Assembly (NCBI RefSeq): GCF_002796975.1 | Contig: NZ_PEKV01000004.1 | Location: 311,561 to 375,560 of the forward strand | Origin: Ferrovibrio sp. | Lineage (GTDB): Bacteria; Pseudomonadota; Alphaproteobacteria; Ferrovibrionales; Ferrovibrionaceae | DNA length: 64,000 nucleotides | Reading direction: 5' to 3' | Shown: positions 43,549 through 51,589 of the stretch, piece by piece | How the letters are laid out: each line of letters starts with the position of its first letter | Position numbering within the stretch: position 1 is the first letter of the stretch | Translations under genes and position numbers: made by a program | The notes under the pieces: model-generated | What the model was told of the DNA's origin: nothing | Seen by the model: the letters and a program-made list of their open reading frames with translations, nothing else | The model's database searches: none

Positions 43549-44511
43549 ATGATGAGCACCCGGTTTCGCATTCACGATTCAGCCATTCTCTATTTTGATG
43601 CCGTGCGCAGCGCCGCATCGATCCGCGGTGCTGCGCGCCGGCTGAATGTTGCCTCATCGGCCGTGAACCGGCAGATCCTGAATCTGGAAACCGAGTTGGG
43701 CACGCGCCTGTTTGATCGTCTGCCGGGCGGCCTGCGCCTGACTGCCGCCGGTGAGATCCTGGCCGAGCATGTCACGACGGTACTGCAGGATGCTGAGCGG
43801 ACGCGCTCCGCGCTGGATGCACTGGCAGGATTGCGCACCGGCCATATCGAGATCGCAACCCTTGAAGGCCTGTGCCAGGACATCGTCCCGTCCGCCATCA
43901 AGATACTGGGACTGCAAGGGTCCCGCATTACAGTCGGTGTCGATGTGATGCCGACCGCGGATATCCCCGATGCCGTCGCCGCCGGCAACGCACACCTCGG
44001 TCTGGCCTTTGAGGTGCGGCCACGCGCCGATTTGCAGAAACTGGCCTCCGTACGTCTGCAACTGGGTGTCGTCGTGCTGGCGAAGTCACCGATGGCCAGG
44101 CAGGCTGCATTGACGCTACGCGACTGCAGCGATCACCAGCTGATCTTGCCGCGCGCCAACTTCGCCAATCGCGAACAGCTGATATCGACTCTGAGCGAGT
44201 CCGATGTCCGCGGCCGCATGCTGGTTGATGCCGGCTCCATCACCTTGATGAAGCAGCTCGTGCTAAACGGTGTCGGCATCTCCTTCATGACCCGCATCGG
44301 CATCGAGGATGAGCTGAAAACGGGACGGCTGGTCCACATCCCGTTGTTTGCCGGCCGCAAGCCGATTGTCAGCGAATTGGGATTGTATGCGCGCCGTGGT
44401 TCTGCCCGCCCGATTGCCGTCGAAGCTTTTGCGAATATCCTGACAGGGTTGATGGCCACATCGGAGAAGGCGGACCGTGCCCGGCGTAACACTGTTTCGA
44501 AGCGCGGGTAG
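43549..44511 (+). CDS. LysR-family transcriptional regulator of the orotate operon
   Basis: The 320-residue LysR-type regulator has an N-terminal winged helix (ILYFDAVRSAASIRGAARRL, then NVASSAVNRQILNLETELGTRLFDR, about residues 13-60) and a C-terminal periplasmic-protein-like effector domain. The ATG at 43549 follows GGAGCAGC. The frame stays open far upstream, but that part is antisense to the MFS gene and without family pattern. Divergent placement next to the MFS gene implies that it controls that operon, presumably with orotate or an intermediate as co-inducer. Confidence 0.92.
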   Translation: MMSTRFRIHDSAILYFDAVRSAASIRGAARRLNVASSAVNRQILNLETELGTRLFDRLPGGLRLTAAGEILAEHVTTVLQDAERTRSALDALAGLRTGHIEIATLEGLCQDIVPSAIKILGLQGSRITVGVDVMPTADIPDAVAAGNAHLGLAFEVRPRADLQKLASVRLQLGVVVLAKSPMARQAALTLRDCSDHQLILPRANFANREQLISTLSESDVRGRMLVDAGSITLMKQLVLNGVGISFMTRIGIEDELKTGRLVHIPLFAGRKPIVSELGLYARRGSARPIAVEAFANILTGLMATSEKADRARRNTVSKRG

Positions 44512-45077
44512 ATTCTGGCCAACGTGTTTTCTATTGAGCCAGTCTCTTGGATCCTCTCTCCGATGCCGTTAATGCCAGCCGCGCATGGCACCCCGCCGGT
44601 CGCATGCGCCCTCTTGCTCGTGAACTCCCCTTGGATGGAAGTGGCGATACCTGGTTCCTCGACCTGGTCGGCACCTATGAGGCGCTGCCATTCGGGTTGA
44701 AATCCACAATCGCGCGGCATCGCATCTTCCACGATACCGGCTATACCAGCGCCGGCACGGTGCGCACCAATACGACAGCCGGTGGCGCGCAGTGAACCCT
44801 TAAGCGGCAAGCCCGCGCTGTTCCTCGGCCGCACGCTCAATCGGCGGGTCGAAACCCTCGATACACCGGCCGGCCATGCCCTGCTGGACTCTGGGCGTAT
44901 GCGCGGCAGGAGCGTTTCGTGCTGCGGCATCACTGGCCGAAACCAGCTCGACAAAGCTACTGGCCTGAGGATGCTTCGCCGTGGAGGCTTTTTCGAAGAA
45001 TCTGCCAGCCAAGTATTTTCATGCAGGCGAATTATCCGGCTGTCAGAATTGAACCGCGTGTTCGAACGTTCGGCGGA
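44512..45077. other. 566-base gap between convergent genes with degenerate coding-like fragments
   Basis: No intact gene is supported. Short open stretches with protein-like composition occur: plus strand 44547-44795 (contains GDTWFLDLVGTYEALPFG and ends TTAGGAQ before TGA), plus strand around 44900-45030 in another frame (WPKPARQSYWPEDASPW), and minus strand 44800-45012 (ending PPIERAAEEQRGLAA). None has a ribosome-binding site or a recognisable family. The patchwork of frames looks like decayed genes, but the assignment is open. Confidence 0.4.
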
Positions 45078-45896
45078 TCAGTAGGCTGTACTCTTTCCGA
45101 CATTTTTCGTATCCGGCAAACAGAATTCGCCACAGGCAGAGCCAAAGGAAGAAACTATCGTCTTCGCGCCACTTTCCAGGACTCGAGCGTCCGAGCTTAC
45201 CGTTAATAAGGAAAACCCGCGTCGCGCCATGCGAGCTGCATAGATGGAAGACCCACAATGCAACCCACATGGCAATCCCGCGCTAATACAGTGGGCCAGG
45301 ATGTCATCGAGAACCTTGAGAATCTCCGGTTCCTCACGATCAAATCCAGGTGCAAAACCGTAGGACAATGAAAGATCGGCGGGGCCGACATAAATCCCGC
45401 CCAGTCCCGGCACCGCCAGGATAGATTCAATACTCTCCACTGCAGCACGAGTCTCGATCATCGCAATAGGTAACACCTCGGCATTTGCCGTATCAGCATA
45501 AGTGTCGCCGCGAGCCAAACGCGCACGAGTCGGACCGAAGCTGCGGGTACCTTGTGGCGGATACAAACAGGCTGATACCAGCCGGCGCGCATCTTCTGCA
45601 GACTCTATCATCGGTGCAATGATACCTAGCGCCCCGGCATCCAGCGCCCGCATGATGATGGCTTCATCCAGCCAGGGCACGCGCACCAGCGGCGCTGCGC
45701 CCGCCTTCTCGATGATCGGCAGAAGTGTCAGCAGGTCGGCATAATCAGCTGTACCGTGCTGCATATCGATCGTCAGGCTATCCCAGCCGGCTTGCGCCAT
45801 GGCTTCCGCTGCAAGCGGCGATGGCAATGCAATCCAGCCGTTCAGGACTTTTCCGCCGATGCCCCAGATTTGGCGAAGCGGATTCCGGAACGCCAC
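45078..45896 (-). CDS. HpcH/HpaI-family class II 2-oxoacid aldolase
   Basis: The 272-residue metal-dependent pyruvate aldolase splits 4-hydroxy-2-oxoacids. Typical motifs are GWIALPSPLAAEAMAQAGWDSLTIDMQHG (catalytic base region), PLVRVPWLDEAIIMRALDAGA, APMIESAEDARRLV, RSFGPTRA, IAMIETRAAVE (metal Glu) and IYVGPADLSLS. Last gene of the RpiR-Liv-C operon, three bases after the aldehyde dehydrogenase. It probably gives pyruvate plus an aldehyde that the dehydrogenase then oxidises. The C-terminal 30 residues (VSSFGSACGEF onward) are less typical. Confidence 0.9.
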   Translation of the reverse strand: MAFRNPLRQIWGIGGKVLNGWIALPSPLAAEAMAQAGWDSLTIDMQHGTADYADLLTLLPIIEKAGAAPLVRVPWLDEAIIMRALDAGALGIIAPMIESAEDARRLVSACLYPPQGTRSFGPTRARLARGDTYADTANAEVLPIAMIETRAAVESIESILAVPGLGGIYVGPADLSLSYGFAPGFDREEPEILKVLDDILAHCISAGLPCGLHCGSSIYAARMARRGFSLLTVSSDARVLESGAKTIVSSFGSACGEFCLPDTKNVGKSTAY

Positions 45897-45899
45897 TGT

Positions 45900-47339
45900 T
45901 CAGGCCCAGGTCATGTTGGTGAGCTTGATATTCTGATAATCCTGAATCGCCTGACGCCCACCCTCGCGTCCCATGCCGGAATGGCCGATGCCGCCGAAGG
46001 GCGCTTCTGCATGTGCCACCAGGAAAGAGTTGATGCCGACCATACCGGCACGCAAGCCGGCCGATAGTTTCTCGGCCTTCGAGGAACTGCCGGTAAAGGC
46101 ATAAGCCGCCAGGCCATAGGGCGTGCTGTTGGCGCGCGCGATGGCGTCATCGAGACTATGGAAGGTCGCGACAGGGGCCACCGGACCGAAAGGCTCTTCG
46201 ATCATGATGCGGGCATCATCCGACACGTCGGAGAGCACCGTCGGCTCGAGGAAGAAGCCCTTGTTGCGTCCATCGGGCCGCCGGCCGCCAGCACGAATCT
46301 TCGCGCCCCGTTGCACGGCATCGGCGATCAGACCCTCGACCTTGTTGCGGCCCGAGGCCAGGGTGAGCGGTCCCATCGTGGTGGTGGGATCGCGGCTGTC
46401 GCCCAGCTTCAGGGCGCGTGCTTCGGCCACCATGCGATCGACGAACCGCTCTGCCACGCTTTCCTCGACATAGAAGCGGTTCGGCGCGATGCAGACCTGA
46501 CCCGCATTGCGGAACTTGAAGGTGGCGCATTGCACAGCCGCCGCATCGACATCCGCATCGGCGCAGATAACGACAGGCGAATGACCACCCAACTCCATCG
46601 AACAGCGCTTCACGGTTTCCGCAGCCTGCGCCAGCAGCATCTTACCGACCTGCGTGGAACCGGTCAGCGAGATTTTACGCACCTCTTCGGCCGCCATCAG
46701 GCTTGGCACGATGTCATTGGCCCGACCGGTCAGAACCTGTACCACGCCAGCCGGTACACCGGCGGCCACACAGGCCTGCGCGATCAATGTCGTCGTCATC
46801 GGCACCTGTTCCGACGGCCGCACGATCACCGGACAGCCAGCAGCCAATGCCGGCGCGATCTTGCGTACCGGCAGGTTGACCGGGAAATTCCAGGCCGAGA
46901 AAGCTGCGACGATACCGACGGGCTCCGGCGTGACGATCAGACGGCCGCCCTGACGCGAACGGATGGTTTCACCAAACAGGCGCTCGGCCTCGCCGGCAAA
47001 CCAGTCGAATTGCTCGATGGCGGCATTCACCTCACCTTCGGATTGCGAAATCGGGCGGCCGATCTCAAGCGACAGCGCCCTGGCAATGGCCGGACGACGC
47101 GCTTCCATCTCGCGTGCAATGCGCCGCAGTACCTTGCCGCGCTCCCAGCCGTGCACCGCCGACCAGGTCGCCAGTGCCTTGCTCGCATGGCCCAGTGCCT
47201 CGGCCGCCTCGGCAGGACCGCAGGCCGGCTGCAGCCAGAGAACCTCTTCCGTGCAGGGATCCACAACCGGCAGCGACGGACTCCGGGTTTCCTTGCGAAA
47301 TTCGCCGCCGATCAGCGCGAGGGGTTGGTCAACCGACAT
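45900..47339 (-). CDS. NAD(P)-dependent aldehyde dehydrogenase, succinate-semialdehyde type
   Basis: The 479-residue aldehyde dehydrogenase has FSAWNFPVN, the NAD-site SLTGSTQVGK, catalytic Glu in MELGGHSPVVI and catalytic Cys in NAGQVCIAPNRF, plus EEPFGPVAPV. This is the GabD/2-oxoglutarate-semialdehyde group. The ATG at 47337-47339 follows AAAGGAAACC. Longer readings lack the family pattern. Between the SDR and aldolase genes, it probably oxidises an aldehyde made by the aldolase or another operon step. Confidence 0.93.
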   Translation of the reverse strand: MSVDQPLALIGGEFRKETRSPSLPVVDPCTEEVLWLQPACGPAEAAEALGHASKALATWSAVHGWERGKVLRRIAREMEARRPAIARALSLEIGRPISQSEGEVNAAIEQFDWFAGEAERLFGETIRSRQGGRLIVTPEPVGIVAAFSAWNFPVNLPVRKIAPALAAGCPVIVRPSEQVPMTTTLIAQACVAAGVPAGVVQVLTGRANDIVPSLMAAEEVRKISLTGSTQVGKMLLAQAAETVKRCSMELGGHSPVVICADADVDAAAVQCATFKFRNAGQVCIAPNRFYVEESVAERFVDRMVAEARALKLGDSRDPTTTMGPLTLASGRNKVEGLIADAVQRGAKIRAGGRRPDGRNKGFFLEPTVLSDVSDDARIMIEEPFGPVAPVATFHSLDDAIARANSTPYGLAAYAFTGSSSKAEKLSAGLRAGMVGINSFLVAHAEAPFGGIGHSGMGREGGRQAIQDYQNIKLTNMTWA

Positions 47340-47391
47340 GGCTGGTTTCCTTTGGACGTTGAGTTTGAGAAAAAGACGACGACCGGACCGG

Positions 47392-48213
47392 TCACTGCGA
47401 CGCAGTGACGCCGCCATCGATGTAGACGACCTGCCCGGTCATATAGCTGCCGGCCGCCGAGGCGAAGGTGATGATCTGGCCAACCACTTCGATGGGTTCG
47501 CCGATACGGCCCAGCGGATTGCGCTCAAGAATGAAATTCTTGAAGGCCGGCCGATCCAGATGCGGACGGATTCTGTCCGACTGAATGAAAGTAGGCGCCA
47601 CACCGTTGACGGTGATGTTGTGGGATGCGAGTTCCATGGCATGCTGCTTCACCAGCATGACCAGCGCGCCCTTGGTGGCGCAGTAGGCCGAATAGCCCCT
47701 GCCCCGCAAAGCGAGCTGCGAACGGACGGACAGCAGATGAATCTGACGACCGCCCCGACCGCGCCGGATCTGGTCCCGTGCGACCGCCTGACCCAGGAAC
47801 ATGGCGGAGCGCATATTGGTGGCGTAGACCTCGTCGAAGGCTTCCGGAGTCACTTCGAGGATGGTCTGCTCTCGCTGGATACCAACGCAGTTCACCAGTA
47901 CATCGACGCCGCCCATATACTGTATGGCTCGCTCCACCGCAGCGGAAATCGACTGTTCCTTGCGGGCATCGAGCGCCAGACCATGCGCCGCGCCACCAGT
48001 GTCCACAATGCGGCCAGCCAGACTTTCCGCCTTCGACAGGTTGGGGCCGGCGATACAGACCGTTGCCCCCAGCCGTGCCATGGCGACCGAAATGGCTTCG
48101 CCAATTGCACCATAGCCGCCGGGAATGAATACACGCAGATCCCGAATGCTGAACAGGCTGTCAATGCGCTCCAGCTCGATCTGCGGCGTAAGACTTTCGG
48201 GCTGGATGTTCAT
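47392..48213 (-). CDS. Short-chain dehydrogenase/reductase
   Basis: The 273-residue classical SDR has a nucleotide loop IPGGYGAIGEAI (GxxGxG variant), NCVGIQ, catalytic YCATK with Ser in LLSVRSQ, and the C-terminal MTGQVVYIDGGVTAS. The preceding 25 residues form an extra N-terminal segment. Most close relatives oxidise a sugar-acid or polyol hydroxyl. It overlaps the Gfo/Idh gene by four bases. The 52-base gap to the dehydrogenase gene contains only its ribosome-binding region. Confidence 0.92.
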   Translation of the reverse strand: MNIQPESLTPQIELERIDSLFSIRDLRVFIPGGYGAIGEAISVAMARLGATVCIAGPNLSKAESLAGRIVDTGGAAHGLALDARKEQSISAAVERAIQYMGGVDVLVNCVGIQREQTILEVTPEAFDEVYATNMRSAMFLGQAVARDQIRRGRGGRQIHLLSVRSQLALRGRGYSAYCATKGALVMLVKQHAMELASHNITVNGVAPTFIQSDRIRPHLDRPAFKNFILERNPLGRIGEPIEVVGQIITFASAAGSYMTGQVVYIDGGVTASQ

Positions 48214-49217
48214 GGATGCACCTCCACTCCAGCGGCTCGGTAGACGCTCTCCATCAGTTCCAGTGTCTCCAGATTGTCGAGCCTGTCGGTTTCAAACGGG
48301 GTGCCATCGCGGATGCCGGCGATGAATGCGCGGATGGCAATATCGAAACATTCCTGGTAGCGGCCGAGCAGATCGACGGCCTCGACCGTTTCGGCTTCCT
48401 GGCCGACCAGAAATATACGGTTCAGTTCCATGACAATGGTGCCGCGCGTGCCAATCAGTTCAAGACGGTCGCCATGCAACTGCGGATAGCCGGGCGCGCA
48501 GAGGCTGCCATCGGCCGTGGCGATCAGCCCGTCTTCGCCTTCCATGAGAATGGCGGCGGTATCCTCGCCGGGCAGGCCCTGCGCCAGACGGCCCAGGCGG
48601 GCCGACACCACGCGTAGCGGCCCGACCAGGCAGCGCAACACATCGAGATGATGGATCATCGTCTCGAATACGAGATTGCGGGGAAACCACTTCAGGTACG
48701 GTTGCCGTTCGATCAGGAAAGGCACGGTACCGTCGCGCTCGCACAGCCCAGATCCGCGGCAGGAAATCGCGGCATGCCGGATCCTGCCGATGCGGCCTTC
48801 ATCCACCCAGCGCCGCACCGTCATATAATGCGGGCGAAAGCGGTAATTCTCATGCACCATGAAACGGACGCGCTCACCGATCTCGGCAACCAGCGACTTT
48901 GCTTCGGCGACCGTGGGACACATCGGCTTCTGCAGCATGACATGAACGCCGAAGCTGGCGGCCAGCCGCGTCATCGGCGCATGCGCGCCTACCGAAGCCG
49001 CGATATCGACGGCGTCAAAGCCGCCATGGGAAAACATGTCGGTGGCCTGGGTATAGATTCGCGAGACACCGAATTCCTTGGCCCGCGCCTCTGCCTTGGC
49101 GCGGTCGGTATCGCAGACCGCCACGATGTCCACCCCGGCTGCCATCCATGCACGGAGATGATACAGGCTGATGAGCCCACATCCGATCAGCGCAACGCGC
49201 AGCTTGCCCTCAGCCAT
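48210..49217 (-). CDS. Gfo/Idh/MocA-family oxidoreductase
   Basis: The 335-residue NAD(P) oxidoreductase of the inositol-dehydrogenase/glucose-fructose oxidoreductase family opens MAEGKLRVALIGCGLISLYHL (Rossmann fold), then VHVMLQKPMCPTVAEA (family EKP motif with Gln in place of Glu) and VHENYRFRP. The catalytic-region His is in FETMIHHLDVLR. The ATG at 49215-49217 overlaps the cupin gene by eight bases. Likely acts on a sugar, inositol-like or sugar-acid substrate. Confidence 0.9.
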   Translation of the reverse strand: MAEGKLRVALIGCGLISLYHLRAWMAAGVDIVAVCDTDRAKAEARAKEFGVSRIYTQATDMFSHGGFDAVDIAASVGAHAPMTRLAASFGVHVMLQKPMCPTVAEAKSLVAEIGERVRFMVHENYRFRPHYMTVRRWVDEGRIGRIRHAAISCRGSGLCERDGTVPFLIERQPYLKWFPRNLVFETMIHHLDVLRCLVGPLRVVSARLGRLAQGLPGEDTAAILMEGEDGLIATADGSLCAPGYPQLHGDRLELIGTRGTIVMELNRIFLVGQEAETVEAVDLLGRYQECFDIAIRAFIAGIRDGTPFETDRLDNLETLELMESVYRAAGVEVHP

Positions 49218-49527
49218 GGCGCACCTCGAACCAGCCATAGCCGTAATGCCAGGTGCTGCCCGCATCCGGGCCGGTGCGCAGCGTGTGCCGCATACCGGCG
49301 GGAATGCGCACCAGATCGCCAGGACGGCACAAGGCGCGCGCGCCGCCGACCTCGATTTCCACCTGTCCTGCCGCCACGACGACGAACTCGTCATGGGCAT
49401 GTACGAAATCAGCCCAGACCTGCCCAGGCGGATCCCGATAGGTATCGAAGGTAAAGCCGGGAAAATCCGCTTTCACGGCGTCGGTCGAAACCGGCACGGC
49501 GTAGAGACTGGGCTGGAACAGGCTCAT
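49210..49527 (-). CDS. Small cupin-domain protein
   Basis: The 105-residue single-domain cupin has HAHDEFVVVAAGQVEIEVGG (His, His and Glu metal ligands) and PGDLVRIPAGMRHTLRTG with the last His. It lies between the odd ABC ATPase and the Gfo/Idh gene, overlapping both by a few bases. Small cupins in sugar-acid operons are isomerases, mutarotases or lactone-handling proteins. The exact activity is unknown. Confidence 0.85.
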   Translation of the reverse strand: MSLFQPSLYAVPVSTDAVKADFPGFTFDTYRDPPGQVWADFVHAHDEFVVVAAGQVEIEVGGARALCRPGDLVRIPAGMRHTLRTGPDAGSTWHYGYGWFEVRHG

Positions 49528-50147
49528 GCCGCGCGATCCGCCAGCAGGCCGCCGAGATAGCTGCGCGCCGGCTCGAATGCCATCAGGGCGTCGAAATCGG
49601 GGATCGACGTCACGACGCCCTTCTGCACAAAAATGAACTGCTCGCAGATTTCTTGCAGGATTTCGAGATGAAACTTCTCGTTCGGATGAACGCAGAGAAA
49701 CACCAACCGCCCTTCTGCGCGCAGGCGGCGGAAGAAATCGAGCATGAAGCCGATATAACCGTCCTGCGTGTTGAACTGCGGCTCGTCAAACAGATGCACC
49801 ATGGGGTAATCCGATCCGGCCGGCTGCATCATGGCATTCGGCATCCAGGAACGGAAATGCCGCACCTGGTAGGACTGGTGATAATGGATGGCGAGGCGGT
49901 CGCGCTGATCGGTGCGCACGCGATGGATATTGCGGCCCAGCACCTTCACCTCGCCCGAGGTCGGCGCATTCGAACCGGTGATCAGTTCGAACAGGGTGGT
50001 CTTGCCCGAGCCATTCGGCCCCATCATGCCGACCACGGCCGGTCGTTCGATCCCGAAATCGGCGGTCAGGCGGAAAGTCGGAGTCCGGTTCAGAACACCC
50101 TTGGTGTAGACCTTTTCCAGCGCAGTCACTTCAAGCATCGCCGCCAT
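49524..50147 (-). CDS. Short ABC-ATPase-like protein lacking the LSGGQ signature domain
   Basis: The 207-residue protein has Walker A GPNGSGKTT, then HYHQSYQVRHF in the Q-loop region, Walker B VHLFDEPQ and an H-loop in FLCVHPNEKFH. The segment that should carry the helical subdomain and LSGGQ signature is missing: only about 20 residues separate the Q-loop part from Walker B, and the protein is 25-50 residues shorter than LivG/LivF. It lies three bases after livF and overlaps cupin. It may be a regulator or a third partner of the Liv transporter. Not a random truncation, as both ends and flanking genes are intact and the operon is coupled. Confidence 0.85.
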   Translation of the reverse strand: MAAMLEVTALEKVYTKGVLNRTPTFRLTADFGIERPAVVGMMGPNGSGKTTLFELITGSNAPTSGEVKVLGRNIHRVRTDQRDRLAIHYHQSYQVRHFRSWMPNAMMQPAGSDYPMVHLFDEPQFNTQDGYIGFMLDFFRRLRAEGRLVFLCVHPNEKFHLEILQEICEQFIFVQKGVVTSIPDFDALMAFEPARSYLGGLLADRAA

Positions 50148-50150
50148 CGC

Positions 50151-50846
50151 TCACACTCCGATCATCCGGCGACGCAGCACCGGATTCTCCAGCAGCTCCT
50201 GCGCACGACCCTCATATGCGATGCGACCGCGATCCATCACATAGGCGCGATCTGACACCTCTAGCGCCGCCAATGCATTCTGCTCAACCACGAGCACGGA
50301 AATCCCTTCATCCCGCAGGCGACGGATCGTGCGCATCACGCCCTGCACGATATTGGGCGCAAGCCCTTGGCTCGGCTCATCGAACAACACCAACCCGGGC
50401 GATCCCAGCAGTGCGCGCGAGATGGCCACCATCTGCAATTCGCCACCAGACATGTTCTCGCATTCCCGCCGCATCAGATGCTCAAGCGCCGAGAAGATCC
50501 CGAACATCTCGTCCTGGCACCAGGCGCGGAACCGGGTCCTGCGGGTGCCGAGGCGCAGGTTGCGGGCACCGGTCAGCGTCGGGAACACCCGGCGGTCGTC
50601 CGGCACCCAGGAAATCCCCAGCCGCGAGATACGATGCGTCGGCATCTGCGTGATGTCATGGTCGTCGAAACGGATATGGCCGCTGCGCGGCGGCGACAGG
50701 CCGAGAATGGAACGGATGGTAGTGGTCTTGCCCGCACCATTGGGGCCAAGCAGCGCGACAACCTCGCCCGGCGCCACATCGAGCGAGACACCGAACAGCG
50801 CTTGGGTCTCACCATAGAAGGTTTCGATGCCGGAGATACTGAGCAT
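50151..50846 (-). CDS. livF: Branched-chain-amino-acid-type ABC transporter ATPase LivF (system C)
   Basis: The 231-residue LivF ATPase starts MLSISGIETFYGETQALFGV, Walker A GPNGAGKTT, SWVPDDRRVFPTLTGARNL, signature MSGGELQM (LSGGQ variant), Walker B LVLFDEPSQGLAP and LVVEQN. The ATG at 50844-50846 overlaps the livG stop as TGATG. Confidence 0.93.
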   Translation of the reverse strand: MLSISGIETFYGETQALFGVSLDVAPGEVVALLGPNGAGKTTTIRSILGLSPPRSGHIRFDDHDITQMPTHRISRLGISWVPDDRRVFPTLTGARNLRLGTRRTRFRAWCQDEMFGIFSALEHLMRRECENMSGGELQMVAISRALLGSPGLVLFDEPSQGLAPNIVQGVMRTIRRLRDEGISVLVVEQNALAALEVSDRAYVMDRGRIAYEGRAQELLENPVLRRRMIGV

Positions 50847-51589
50847 CAGGCCACCTCGCCCAGAGCCGACCGTGCGACCCATTTGTTGGCCTTGAGCCCC
50901 GCCGGTGTGCCCTCGACAATGACCTGGCCCCAATGCACCACCGATATGGTATCGGCGAGTTCGAAGAGGAACCGCATGTCATGTTCGATGACACAGATGG
51001 TGTAGTGCTGGCGCAGCTTCTGGATCAGTCGTATCAGATTCTGCGTCGCCTGGGCGCCAAGACCCGCCGTGGGTTCATCCAGAAACAGGATGCGGGGTTC
51101 GGCTGCCAGCGCGACGGCGATCTCGAGTGCGCGGCGGTCGCCGTAGCTCAGGTCTTTGGCCTTTTCCCAGGCCCGGCCAGCAAGGCCGACCTGATCGAGC
51201 ACTGTAAGGGCCAGATCGACCAGGTGCCGATCGCCGAAGGTTTCCCGCAACGGACTGCCGCTGACGGCGCGGAAAGCCGGCAAAGCGAGCATCACATTCT
51301 CGATCACTACTGCATCGTCGAACAGATTCATCATCTGGAACGATCTGGACACTCCCATCCGCGCAATCACATGCGGCTTCAGCCCGGTGATATCATTGCC
51401 ATCGAAGAGAATGCTGCCGGCGTCCGGTGGATGATGGCCGGTCAGCACATGAAAACAGGTGGTCTTGCCGGCACCATTCGGCCCCATGATGCCGTGGACC
51501 GTGCCGGCCTCGATGGCTAGCGAAATATTCTCCAGCACGACGCGGGCGCCGAACCGCTTCTGGATGCCCCTGGCCTCGAAGAGTGCCAT
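50846..51589 (-). CDS. livG: Branched-chain-amino-acid-type ABC transporter ATPase LivG (system C)
   Basis: The 247-residue LivG ATPase has Walker A GPNGAGKTT, MGVSRSFQMMNLFDDAVVIENV, signature LSYGDRRALE, Walker B ILFLDEPTAGL and VIEHDM. The ATG at 51587-51589 overlaps the livM stop as TGATG. A much longer in-frame reading upstream is antisense-like and unmatched. Complete motifs contrast with the short ATPase two genes downstream. Confidence 0.94.
   Translation of the reverse strand: MALFEARGIQKRFGARVVLENISLAIEAGTVHGIMGPNGAGKTTCFHVLTGHHPPDAGSILFDGNDITGLKPHVIARMGVSRSFQMMNLFDDAVVIENVMLALPAFRAVSGSPLRETFGDRHLVDLALTVLDQVGLAGRAWEKAKDLSYGDRRALEIAVALAAEPRILFLDEPTAGLGAQATQNLIRLIQKLRQHYTICVIEHDMRFLFELADTISVVHWGQVIVEGTPAGLKANKWVARSALGEVA

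Noticed and set aside
45043-45270. Minus-strand 75-codon open frame within the aldolase gene
   Set aside because: Lies in another frame of the HpcH/HpaI aldolase coding region and has no family pattern.
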